Shown here: one piece after another, positions 11,234-22,700 of the stretch
Numbering within the stretch: position 1 is the stretch's first letter
Layout of the letters: each line of letters starts with the position of its first letter
Assembly: GCA_022578965.1 (NCBI GenBank)
Contig: MU400700.1
Location: forward strand, 1-64,000
Source of the DNA: Xylaria sp. FL1777
Taxonomy: Eukaryota > Ascomycota > Sordariomycetes > Xylariales > Xylariaceae
Direction: 5' to 3'
Length of the DNA: 64,000 nucleotides
Program-made: the position numbers and the translations under genes
Notes under the pieces: generated by a model
Databases searched by the model: none
Told to the model about the DNA's origin: nothing
The model's input: only the letters and a program-made list of their open reading frames with translations

Positions 11234-14200
11234 ATTTATAAAATTAACTTATTTTTTATATAATAACTTAGTTTAGCTTTTAATATATTATATATATAAT
11301 AAAAAAGTTTATATATTTTTTTTATTTTATTAATAGTTTAATAAGCTTTAATAAGCATTTTTTAGCATTTTATACTTATAATTTTAGTTTAGTTTTAAAA
11401 TTTTTTAAATAAAAAGTTTATACTAAAGTTATATATAATATAGTTTAAAAGTTTTTAATATATATTAATTTAGTACTTATATAAAGCTTTTTAAATGTTT
11501 TATATAAATATAAATTTTAAAAATATAGCTACTTAAAATAATATAGCTATATTAATTATATATAAAATTTGCTTATTGTTTATTTATATAATATTAATTA
11601 TAACTTTATAATTAAAGTTATAATTATTTTTAATTATAAACTTAAAATAATAAAATATTTAGTTATATAACTAGCAATAATAGCAAAACTTTTAAATTTT
11701 TTTTAAAGCAAAGCAATTAATATTATAGCTTATATAACTAAGCATATTATATAGTTTTTTTATATAAAAATATTTAAAGCGTTTATAAAGCTTTTAAAGT
11801 TTTATTTTTATAAAGTATAAATTTGCTTTATATAAGCTAATATTAAAAAACAAGTATTTTTATTTTTATATAACAAAAATAATCTTTTTGTTTTATTATA
11901 TAATAACATTTTTTGTATTATTAAAGTATGTTTTTAAGCAGTTAATATTTTTTAATAAAAATAAAAAAAAAATAAAAATATTTAAAATATAGTATATAGT
12001 TATACTAAAAGCATTTTTTATTTATATAATACTTATAGCCCTTATAATATTATTTTTGCTAAAACAAATATAAGTGCTACTTAAAGTTTAACTAATTTTT
12101 ATATAAAAATATATTTAAAAATATGCTTTTAATTAAGCTTTTTTTACTATTAAATAATTAAAAGCGCTAATATTTTAAAGTTTACTTTAATAGTTTATAT
12201 AATAATAATTGCTTAATATAAACTAATTATATAGCATTATTATTTTATAGTTTTAAATATTTTTTTTTGTTATATAATAAAAAAATATGCTATTTACTAA
12301 ATATTAAATAGTTTAATTACTAAATTTTTTATTAATATTTTTAGTACTATTGTTTAACTTTAGATATTTTTTATATTTTATTACGTATAAAAAGAATTCT
12401 TTTAAAGTAAATTTTTAGCTATAAATTATTTCGTGCAAATTAAAGAATATGTTTTTTATACAGGCTTTTTTTTAAAAAATATAACATATTAATTAATAGT
12501 TTTTTTTTTAGTAAACAAAGCATTTTTTATTTATATAAAAGTTTTAGTTCTTTTAGTTATAACTTTAAAAATAACGTAGCTATTTAGTTAGTTAACTTAA
12601 TAACTTTAGTATAAATTTAAGTTATTAGTTTTTTATATAGCTATAATTATATTTTTAATTTATAAAGTATAATTTATTGTTTTTTTATATAAAAGTTTTT
12701 ATTATACTGTTTAATATTATATATAAGCATACTTATAAATTAGCAAAAAATCTTTTATATATAAGTTTTTAAAAAATTAATGCTATAGTTAACTTTAATA
12801 TATTTTAATATGCTTATATAACGTTTATATTTAGTTAAATTTTGTTTTAATAGCTAACGCTAAATGTTTGCTATGCTTTTTTAAGCTTATTAAGCATTAA
12901 TTTAAATATTTTATATAAAGCTAAATTTAAGTTTTTTTTTTTTATTTATATAAAAAACACTATTGTTTAATTAGCTTAATACTAATTATAGTTTATATTA
13001 ATATTAAAATAAATATTTATTATATAGTATATTTTATTTTATGTTTTGTTTAAACTAATGTAGTTAATAAAAAAGTTTTTTGCATAACTTTTTAAAATAT
13101 ATAAAAATATAGCATAATATTAGTTTTTTATAATTTTAATTTATTAGCAAGCAATAATAAATAAATAAGCTTTATTATATAATAAGTTATATAGCTTGCT
13201 TATATAGTTCTAGTTTAAGTTTTAGCTTTTTTAAAAAGCAATATATTTATTAAAAGATATAAATTTGTTTTATATAAACTTTATTAAAAGTAAGTTTAAA
13301 AATATACTTTTAATAGCTAAATTTAATATTATATAAACATATATTTTTTGCTTTAATATTTGCAGTAAATAATGCTAAACAAAATATTTATATATTAGTT
13401 AAAAAATTAGTTTATAGCTTATTTTTATTATATAAAAATTAAACAGCTTAAAAAAATTTTAGTGTTTAATATTTAGCTAAATTAATTGCAGTTAATATTT
13501 ATATTATTACGTTTAAAATTATACGTTAAAACTTAAGTTTTTAAAAAGTAATTTAATATATAAATAATTTAAAAAGTTTTAACTATTATATAAAAAAATA
13601 TTTAGCTATTAGCTTAGTATTAAAAATATTACTAATAGTTAAATAGTTATTATATATTAAATATTTAGTAGTTTTTTTAATTTTTTAATTATAAAGTTTT
13701 TATAAGCTATTTTTATAAGCTTTTAAATTATAATTATTTTTAACGTTAAGTAAATTTTTTTTAACTTAAGGTTTTTAAGTAAAGCGTTTTATACGCTTTA
13801 ATAAATTTTTTAGAAATAATTTTTTGTTTATTTTTTAAAAGTTTTAGCGAACTTTTTTTAAAAGTAGTCTAATAGTTTACAAAAATATAAATAGTTAGCA
13901 TAATAAAATGCTAGCTTAATATTTAGCTTAATTTTAGTTATATAATTAAAATTAATTTTTTAGTTTTATATTTTAAAATTAATTTAAGTATTTATTTGTT
14001 GTGCGCTTATTAGAACATTTTTAGCTAAATCTTTATATATAAAAATAATTAGCTTTAACTTTAAAAGCATTATAAGCAGTTGTTTGTTTTTTTAAAATAT
14101 AGTAAATTTAGCTAAATTATATAATATATTTAATTTTATATTTAAGTTATATAAGTTGCTGTTTTGCTTTTATATAACAATATAATTAATATATTACTTA

Positions 14201-14535
14201 ATATTTATATAATAATATAGTTAAAAAAGTAATAAAATTATTTGCTATTTTTTTTATTTTATTTTTAGTACTAATAAATAGATTAAAAGTCTAGTTTTTA
14301 TATATAGATAAATTAGATTTTTTTTTTTTTTTTTTATACGTGCTTACTTTAGCTAATTAAAAAAAGTAAACTAAACAATATATTTATACGTTAAAAAAAA
14401 AACAAGCGCAATATAAAAAACAAATTTTTTTTTAATAAGTTAAAATAAAAATATATTATATAACTTTATTATTACTTTAGCTAATTTATAATTTATTACA
14501 AGTAAGTTAAAAATACAAATATAATTATTAATTAG
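11234..14535 (-). pseudogene. Element 2 gag/protease/integrase-core region, unreadable remnant
   Basis: Inverse homologue of 1767-5060. It should encode gag, protease and the integrase core of the minus-strand element. I could not identify zinc-finger, protease or DDE motifs through the stops. The segment next to the 5' LTR (about 14290-14535) matches 1767-2010 of element 1 closely, including a long T-tract at about 14322-14336. Confidence 0.55.
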
Positions 14536-14821
14536 TATTAAATAAGCTTTATATAATTGTACGTTTAATATATATATGCTAAAACAAAATATAATAATTT
14601 TTATATTATAAGCTATTTATATTTTATATGTTTAAAAAAAAAAAAGTTCGTACAAAGCAAAAGTTCTTTTTTATGTATAAGAACTTTACTAGCATATAAG
14701 CTAAGCTAACACTAAGATTACTTCAGTTTATATAATAGCTTTTGCACGAAGTAATCTTTATATAAAACCTATTATACGTACTATATATAAAAGTTATAAC
14801 TAATAACTAGTTATTTTAACA
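14536..14821 (-). repeat. 5' LTR of nested element 2 (286 bp)
   Basis: On the minus strand it begins TGTTAAAATAACTAG at 14821, keeping the canonical TG, and ends AAGCTTATTTAATA at 14536. It is one base shorter than the other LTRs. It is followed on the + strand by the CTATT duplication at 14822-14826. Confidence 0.9.
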
Positions 14822-14826
14822 CTATT
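14822..14826. repeat. Target-site duplication CTATT (right) of nested element
   Basis: Matches 7461-7465 exactly, immediately beyond the nested element's 5' LTR. Confidence 0.88.
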
Positions 14827-15930
14827 ATATAATACTTAATTTCTTTTTATTTATTTAAGTATAATAATTATAATAAGCATTATATAATTGCTAAACATAT
14901 ATAACATATATATTACTTTAAAATTTTATTACTTATTAATAACTTTAAAATAAAAAGCTTTTATAGTTTATATAAGTATTTTAGCTATATAAAGCAACTA
15001 TAATGCTATATAACTAAATAAATACTATATAAAAATAACTTTTATAACAAATTATTTAAGCTATAATAAAGGCAATTAAAGCATTATATAAAATTTAAAC
15101 TTTAATATTAACTAAAAGCATTAATATAACTTAAAATTTATTACTTTTTATATAATAAACAATTATTAATAAACTACTTAAATAATAAGCTATACAAAAA
15201 AAAAACAAATATATATATTTATATATAATAACTAAAAAAACAATTAATTGCTAAAATTATTAATTAATAGTTATATAACGTTATAATTACTATTTTAGCT
15301 TATAACGCAAAGCTAGCAACTATTAATATTATATTATAATAAAGCAACTATTATATAAATATATATATATATATATATAAGTATATATATAAAAATAACT
15401 AAGTATAAAGCTGTTATAAGTATATATATATATGTATAAAGTAATTAATAATAAAATAAGCAATTATATAAAGTAAAAGGTTTAAAAATATAAAAGCAAT
15501 AAAAAATACTGCAAAATTTAAGCTTTTTTTATAAATAAAGCCTAGCTTTTATACTTTAATATATTATTAAACTTACTGCTATATAAAAAAAAAACCCTTA
15601 ATTAATCTTAGTATAAATTGCTTACTACTAATACTTTATTTTATATTATTAGCTAACGTTAATTAGCTATATAATAATAAAAATAAAGAACTTTAATTAT
15701 ATTAGCAATAATTAAACTATATAAAAGTTTAAATGTTTTACTTAAAAAGCAACTATTTTTAAACTTAAGCTTTATATAACTATAAAGTTTAAAAAAAGCA
15801 AACATATAAATAACCTTTTTTTTGCAAAAATTAAAGTATTAAATATTTAACTTTTTATAAAACTATTCTTTTTTATTTTTTTTAAATAACATTATATAAA
15901 AGGAATTATAACTAAAAAAAAAATAGCTAA
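14827..15930 (+). other. 3' non-coding part of element 1, resumed after the nested insertion
   Basis: Inverted copy of 7753-8830. Collinear matches include the block starting ATAATACTTAATT near 14827 and the block around AACGTTA near 15655. It ends in a purine-rich run (AACTAAAAAAAAAATAG, about 15911-15927) just before the 3' LTR, a probable polypurine tract. A TATATA run lies at about 15360-15382. No coding motif is seen. Confidence 0.75.
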
Positions 15931-16217
15931 TATTAAAATAACTAGTTATTAGTTATAACTTTTATATATAGTACGTATAATAAGTTTTGCATAAAGATTA
16001 CTTTATGTAAAAGCTATTGTATAAACTAAAGTAATCTTAGTGTTAGCTTAGCTTATATGCTAGCAAAGTTCTTATACATAAAAAAAAACCTTTGCTTTAT
16101 ACAAACTTTTTTTTCTTTTAAACATATAAAATATAAATAGCTTATAATATAAAGATTATTATACTTTATTTTAGCACATATATATTAAACATATAATTAT
16201 ATAAAGCTTATTTAACA
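15931..16217 (+). repeat. 3' LTR of element 1 (287 bp)
   Basis: Begins TATTAAAATAACTAG (TG mutated to TA) and ends AAGCTTATTTAACA, keeping the canonical CA. It shows the uninterrupted sequence AACTAGTTATTAG at the point where the MITE entered the 5' LTR, which defines the MITE's insertion site. Confidence 0.9.
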
Positions 16218-16222
16218 TAATA
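16218..16222. repeat. Right target-site duplication TAATA of element 1
   Basis: Exact match to 1235-1239, directly after the 3' LTR end. Confidence 0.85.
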
Positions 16223-17443
16223 TATACTTAAGTTAATATTTATTATAAATAAAAGCTTTTAATTAAAAGCTTAAATAATTAATATAATAATAATAGCTTT
16301 ATAGATTTTTTGCTATATATTTTTAGCTTTTATACTTAACTTTACTTTTTAATTTTTAGGTTTTTTTATTAATATAGTTAATAATATAGCAATTAATAAA
16401 TAGTTTTTAATAAAATGCTTAAAATAGCTTATAGCATTTATAAATATTTTTATTTTTATAATAGTTTTAAATATAAGCTGCTTTTATATTGCTATAACTT
16501 TTATTAAGTTTGCTTTAATACTATTATAAAAAACGTTAAAATTAAAAAAAATACCAAAATTTACAAAAAATAATATTTTTAATATATTAATTATTATATT
16601 ATATTTAATTAATTATATAAATAATAAGCAATAATGTTTATATAACTATTTTTTTGTTTTAGCTTAAATATAAATATTATTAAGTAAGTTAATTAACTAT
16701 GTATAAAAAAGTTTAATTATTTTTTATATTAATGCTTAAAATGTTATTAAAGCATTATAAAGTTTAAAAAGCATTATTATTTATTTATATAGCTTAAATA
16801 ATATCATAAACGTTATTTTTTTATAATATAGTTTATATATAGCAATATATTAAAATTTATTTTTTAAGTTAATAAAAGCATATTATTAATATTTTATAAC
16901 TTATTATATTTAATTTGCTATATTAAATAATAAATAAGCTTGCTTTTTTATTTTTTTATTAATTTTGTAATAATTATAACAAAAACGCTATATTATTAAT
17001 TTATTATTTTTATTAAGTTTAATAATTATGCTTAATACTTTTTTTAAAGTTAATAATATTAATAAACTTTATAGCTTTATGCTTTTTTTAATATAAATAT
17101 TTTTATATGCTTTTATAAATTTATATAGCGCTTTTTTTTATGTTAAGCTATATTTTTATAATAGTAGTTTAATTAATAAACTATTGCTTATATTAATATA
17201 ATGCTTTATTTTAGCAATAATATTAATTTTTTGCTTAAAATAATTAAATAGTTTAAAAAAATTCTTTATATAATAGTTTTAATATTTAATAATTTATAGT
17301 TTTTTTAAAGTATTTTTATATTATTTAATAATTATAATATAGTATTTTCTATTAGTTATACTAGCAAATAAACGTTTTATTAGCTATATTAAAAAGCTTT
17401 TTTTAAACTTAAATAATATAATAACTTTATAACTATTTAAAAT
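16223..17443. other. AT-rich RIP-mutated spacer, nothing recognised
   Basis: Low-GC DNA with stops in all frames and no repeat partner that I found in the window. It is the right flank of the nested copia pair. Confidence 0.65.
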
Positions 17444-17513
17444 CTAAGCATACGCCACGACCTTTACAAGTTTTAGGGCAGGTATGCAAAAAAGGCCAAA
17501 GGTTTTCTGCTAG
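17444..17513. other. Small GC-normal island with an imperfect stem
   Basis: About 70 bases with 44% G/C (31 of 70 by count) in DNA otherwise near 10-15%. GCATACGCC at about 17448 can pair with GGCAGGTATGC at about 17477, forming an imperfect stem with two unpaired bases. No open frame, tRNA boxes or duplicated flank is evident. It may be a fragment of a later insertion or a short unique sequence spared by RIP. Confidence 0.5.
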
Positions 17514-17592
17514 TTAAGTATATTTATAGTTTATAAGAGCTATAATATGTAATAAAAAAAGCAAACCATATTATTTTATTTTAAATACTTGA

Positions 17593-17908
17593 TGTTTGTA
17601 GTAAAATAAAGCAGTATAATTGCGCAAGATTTACTATAACACTTTAATTGCAAGGAAATAAGTTATAACTTACGTATTTAAGCAATTAAGCTATATATAA
17701 ATTAGGAAATAAAACGATTAATAAAAAAGCTATCTAATAATACAAATAAAGCAACTATAGCTAATTTCTATTATGTTATTTGTAATGTTTAAGTTTATGC
17801 TTTAAAATTTAGCGCAATACTTATACCTTTTTTTCTACTATATAATTTAACTTAAACTTACTTTAATTAGCTAATTAGCTTATTTAGCTACTTTATTTTA
17901 CTTTAGTA
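17593..17908 (+). repeat. Dispersed 316-bp repeat, copy 1 (MITE-like or solo LTR)
   Basis: Begins TGTTTGTAGTAAAATAAAGC and ends CTACTTTATTTTACTTTAGTA. It matches 35018-35340 directly and 27671-27984 in inverse orientation. Shared landmarks include AATTGCAAG, AAGCAATTAAGCTATATATAA and the palindromic AGCTAATTAGCT near the end. The two ends are imperfect inverted repeats (AGTAAAATAAAGCAG against AGTAAAATAAAGTAG), which favours a MITE-like element. The TG start would also fit an LTR. This copy is the least mutated, keeping GGAAAT and GCGCAAG. No clear target duplication is seen. Confidence 0.75.
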
Positions 17909-19159
17909 AGAATAAAAGTTTTAAACTATAAAAATTAAATATATATAAAATAGTACATATTTTATGCTTTAAAAACGCTACGTACTTTATTTTATTAAAA
18001 TAAGTAAGCTAGTTAATTAAAGGTTTAAAAGTGTATATTAATAAAGTTAAGTAAAGTTTGCTTTATTTTTAGAAGGTTTACTAATAAATTAAGTAGTAAG
18101 TACTTAAAGTTAAAGCTAATTTAGCTTTTTTTTAATGTTGCAATATTTGCTAACATATTTTTTCATTTTAACATGTTTTCTGTAATTTGTAACTATTTTA
18201 TACTTTTTTTTTATTTTATTTTGCATTTGAACTTAGACTTTTTTTTAATTTTAAACGTAGCATTTATATAAGCTATTTTTACAAAAATTATTGCTTTTTG
18301 CTTAAACTACTGCAATAGTATTTTTGTTAAGCATTTATAGCTATATAACAAAAACAAGTATTAATATTAAGTATATTTAGCAGTATTAAATAAAAACGGA
18401 AAATAATATATAGCGTTAAGCATGTTAAACTTTTGTACTAGTATACTTTTGTAATAAAAAGTTATATATTTAAAATTGCTACTTTTTGCTTTAAAAAATG
18501 CTAGTATAACTTTTAATAGCTTGCTAAACTGCTTTATTTTAAAAGAGAATTTATTGTTAAAGTTATTTACTTAAAAAATAATAAGCTTATTACTTGCAGA
18601 AGCTTTGTTGCGTTTAGTACTATAAAAACTTAATTTATTTTTGCTAAATATTGTAATTATAAGTTATAAGTATAATGCAGTATAAAATATAGCTATTAGT
18701 AAAATAATTATAGTAGTAGTTTATTTTAGTAAAGCAGTTAGCTTTATAATTAAAAAGAAAATATGCTATTTGCATAAAGTAAGTAAAATATATATTTATA
18801 AGCTTAGTAATAATAAAAGGTTAGTTAAGTTAAGTAAAGCTAAAAAAGTAAGCATTTAAAAAAAAAATAAAATTTGTAAAAAGTATAACAAGTTTGCAAA
18901 CTATAGCTAGAATTATAGTATGCTAAATATATAAGTAGGTTTATAAGTTTTATAATCATTTATAATTACTAAAGTAAAAAGCAAATATATAAATATAAGT
19001 ACTAAAGTAAATAAGTTATACTTGCGTACTTTTTTTTAGTAATACTAAAGCAATACTTATTATAATTAAAAGTTAGGTTTTTTTTTAAGTATATAAACTT
19101 TAAACTTATTAGCACGTACTTTTTATTAGCAAAGCTTATTAGGTTTATTTTTAATTTAA
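17909..19159. other. AT-rich spacer, moderately RIP-mutated, no gene seen
   Basis: All frames are closed. Some TG and CA dinucleotides persist (for example around 18170-18240), so mutation is less complete than in 1-16 kb. No motif or repeat partner was identified. Confidence 0.6.
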
Positions 19160-19715
19160 TTAAACTAGATTTTTATTTCTTTTAACCTGCGTTATTTAAT
19201 AATATATTAAATAAAAAGTGTACTATATAATAATTTTAAAGTTTATGATTTAATAAGGCTATTTATTATAAGCATTATATTTTTTTATAAACTAGATCTT
19301 TATTTTTTTCTTAAAAATAGTAACGTAAAATAATCTTAGTGTTTGCAACTTAATAAAGCTATACTTATTACAAGCATTATGCTTTTTTATAGTCTAAATC
19401 TTTATTTTTTTTTTAAAAACAGTAGTATAAAATAATCTTAGTATTTATAACTTAATAAAGCTATATTTACTATAGTTATTATGCTTTTTTATAAACTAGA
19501 TCTTTATTTTTTTTTTAGAAACAGTAGCATAAAATAATTTTAGTGTTTATAACTTAATAAAGCTACACTTTTTATAAGTATTATACCTTTTTATAGTTTA
19601 AATCTTTATTTTTTTTATTTTATGCAATTTAACTATATATTAAAAATAGTAGTATAAAACAATACTAATGTTTATAACTTAATAAAGCTATATTTTTTGT
19701 AAGCACTGCATTATT
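19160..19715. repeat. Tandem array, five units of about 102-125 bp
   Basis: The phrase AACTTAATAAAGC and its variants recurs at about 19247, 19347, 19449, 19551 and 19676, giving spacings of about 100, 102, 102 and 125 bases. Each unit also carries AACTAGATCTTTATTT (or TAGTCTAAATCTTTATT), AGTAGTATAAAATAATCTTAG and AAGCATTATGCTTTTTTATA. The first and last units contain about 23 extra bases (TTTAATAATATATTAAA or similar) missing from the middle three. No coding frame spans it. Its role is unknown. Confidence 0.8.
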
Positions 19716-22700
19716 TTAGTAAGTTATAATAACTTTAGCTTATTATACTACTTAAAAACTAAAATTTATGTATTAATATTTAAAAGCTTTAACTTTTTTA
19801 TAGTTTTGCTTTTTTTTTTTTTATTTTAATAAAAACTAATATTTAACTTTTTATTTTTAGACTTAAGCTATAGCAGACTTTTTTTAGCGCTTTTTATGTA
19901 ACTATACTTAGTATATAATCTTAGAACTAAATGTAAATCTTAATAAAAAAACAAAACTATTATATAATAGATTTAATAAGTTTTGCTTTACTAAAACGCA
20001 AATATATAAAGGTTTTTAATTTATAACCGAAAATATTTAAACTTATATAAAGAATAAAGAACTTCTTTTTATAAATGCTAATTAGTAATTAAGCAGAGGA
20101 TTTAATAACTAGGTTTTAAGAAGATTTAAGCTATATTAACTTTTATGCTATATTATAATTTTGGTTTTTTTAAGTAAATTTTGGTTTGCTGTTGTTTATA
20201 ATTATACTTTTTTTTTTACTATAATATTTAATTTAAAGCTACTTAGTATAAAATAACGTACTTAAGCTTTTAAAGCTAACTTTATTACTTTTTTATAGCA
20301 AAGTTATATTTTTATATTTAAATATTATATATTTAAGTAAACTAAAAGTTATAAACAAACTTAATATAAAAAGTAGGCTAATAGTTAGCATATCTTAAAA
20401 TTTATTTAAGCTTATATATAAAAAGGTTATTATAATTAAATAGCTTTAAAATACTACTTTTTTTATTTTATATGCCAAGATTAATTTTAGGAATATTTAA
20501 TGTTATATTATTAAGTTTAGCAAAATATTATTAAGCTAATTTTATAGCTAAAACTAAATAAGTTTAAATTAAATTAGTACGCTAAAAAAGATATAAATAT
20601 ATTTAAAAAAAAACAAAAGCAATACAAAGAAAAGATTTATATATTTAATAAATTAGTGCAATATAATCTATTAGTTCTAAAAAAATATAGAAGTAAAATT
20701 GTTAAACTTATTAATTGTGCGAAAAAAAAAAGTATATTTATAAACGTTATAAGGTTTAAAAATTTTGCTGCTGTTTATAAAACTTTAGCTTTTATTAACT
20801 TTGATTTTATTACTATTTATAGTTATTTAAAAAATGTAGTTTTTACTTAGTAAAGTTATTAATGCTAAAAAAAGATTTATAGTTTTTTATTTTTTTTAAA
20901 GAATAATATATAAGAACTAAATATTTATAACTTAACAAATAACTTAAAAATATTACTAAAAAAGCTTTTATTAAAACATTTATGTTATAATTATTAGTTG
21001 CTTTAATTGCTAAAAATCTATAAATAGCAAAAGAACTAAAGAATACTGTTTTAATTATTTTTTAGACTTTTTAGTTTTATAAGTTATAAATATGCAAATT
21101 ATGCTATTAAGCAATAAATTTAAAGCTATTATAAAAGTAAAAAGTAAAATAATAACTTATTTAAAAGCTAAACTTTTAAAACACGTAGATTTTTTAGTAA
21201 TATTTAAGTTTATTAAAGAAAAAATTATGTTTTAATATAAAGTTTTTATTAGAATTAAGTGTAATAATAGCTTTAAATTTAAAAGAAAAGTAAAAAACGC
21301 AGTAAATACTTTAAAATATAAAATAAACTATAGCTTTGCTTATTATTTTTAAGCTTAAAGCCTTATTAAAAAAAGCTACAAACTAATAAAAAAAAGCTTT
21401 ATATAAGTAATAAATAAAACCGGAAAAAATTAGCTAAATTACTTAAATTTAGTAGTATAAGCAGATTGCACTTTTGTATGCTATTATAGCTATAGCTTAT
21501 ATAAGCTAGTATATAAAAAAATGCTAATTTTACTAGTAAAAAATGTAATACTAACATAAAAAGTAATTAAATAGCAAAATAGTGCCTTTTATAAAGATTT
21601 TATTAAAGCTAAAGTTAAGCAGCTAAAATGCTACAACTAAAATGTTATAAAGGTTAAAGCAATTATAACTAAAAAAAGAAAATTAGCTATAGAAACTAGA
21701 TTTTAGAGAAACGCTTATAAAATTAGGTAACTACTTAAAAAAGGCTTGCTTGTTTTTTTTTATAATATTGTGCTTTTAATAAATAAATTTAACAATAAAA
21801 AATTGCTATACTAATAAATTAGCCTTTATTAAGTTAAAAAAAAGGTTAATTATAAATAATACTAACTAGCAGAATTATTAAAAGAAAAATTAAAAAAGTT
21901 GTTTTTTGCTAAAAAGTTAAAGCAATTTATATAAAATAACTAAAAGTATTAAAAGCTAAAAAATCTTAATTTTAATATATAAACTACTAGCATAGCAGCT
22001 ATTTATTAAAGAGCTAACTAAAATAATAAAGCCTTTAATAATTAAAGCTATAGCAATTAAGCTGCAAGAAGCAAAAAAAATATAACAAGTTATATAAGCT
22101 TTCTGAGTTTAAAAAGCTATAGCATAGCTTTTAGCACTTTAAACATTTTAAGCGCTAAAAAATATAATAGCTTACTTTATTTTTTTTAGCTACTATATTA
22201 TAAAGTGCTTTAAAAAGTAATAACTAATAAAAGCTAAAGCAATAAATTTTTCTTTTTTTACTTTTTGTTTTTTTATTAATTGTTTTGTTTTTTATTTTTA
22301 CTAATTGTATAAATTTATATAATTAAGTTATAATGCACAAAATTATTTTATTTTGCTTAAAACTAAGTGTATTTTTTATAGCTTTTTTTTTATTAGTTTT
22401 ATATTTGTTAGTTTTATAATAACTTATTTATTAGTATTCTTTTTATTATTACACTAAAAACATGGGTTTTTATTTTATTTTAATGTTTTTTAAATAGCTT
22501 AGTAGCTTAGTTTTAGTGTAAATTATTATTGCTTTTTTTTAAAAATGCGTAAAAACAAAAAAAACAAAAGTAAAAACTGCTTATTAGTTTTAATTACCTA
22601 AGTTTATTTTGCTGCACTAATATTTATATATAAGTTTTTTTACTTTTAATTGCTTAGTTATTTTTGTTTAAAACTAAATAATGCTTTTTGCTTTTAGTTT

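Larger units (their letters stand above)
7466..14821 (-). mobile_element. Nested full-length Ty1/copia element 2, minus strand
   Basis: A 7356-bp element bounded by same-direction LTRs at 14536-14821 (5') and 7466-7752 (3'). It is collinear with element 1 in inverse orientation: position x in element 1 corresponds to about 16301 minus x until the 3' part, where 7753-8830 pairs with 14827-15930. It is flanked by CTATT duplications, so it inserted near the 3' end of element 1. Coding remnants for integrase C-terminus and RT-RH are present on the minus strand. RIP density is as high as in element 1, consistent with RIP acting on both copies after the nesting. Confidence 0.92.
1240..16217 (+). 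mobile_element. Outer Ty1/copia LTR retrotransposon (element 1), split by a nested copy
   Basis: The element runs from the 5' LTR (1240-1766) through internal DNA to 7460, is interrupted by a nested same-family element and its TSD (7461-14826), and resumes at 14827 to the 3' LTR (15931-16217). Removing the nested copy and the MITE leaves about 7.38 kb, matching the nested copy's 7.36 kb. Coding remnants come in the order integrase C-terminus (about 5068-5460) then RT-RNase H (about 5640-7215), which is the Ty1/copia order. The TSD is TAATA on both sides. All frames are broken by C-to-T and G-to-A type stops, so it is inactive. Pairing of the halves rests on direct homology to the nested copy across the break. 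Confidence 0.9.

Noticed and set aside
1240..16217. A giant palindrome or a DNA transposon with 287-bp terminal inverted repeats
   Set aside because: The + - - + LTR order, two separate 5-bp duplications and the homology breakpoints fit nested LTR elements, and RT/RNase H remnants confirm a retrotransposon.
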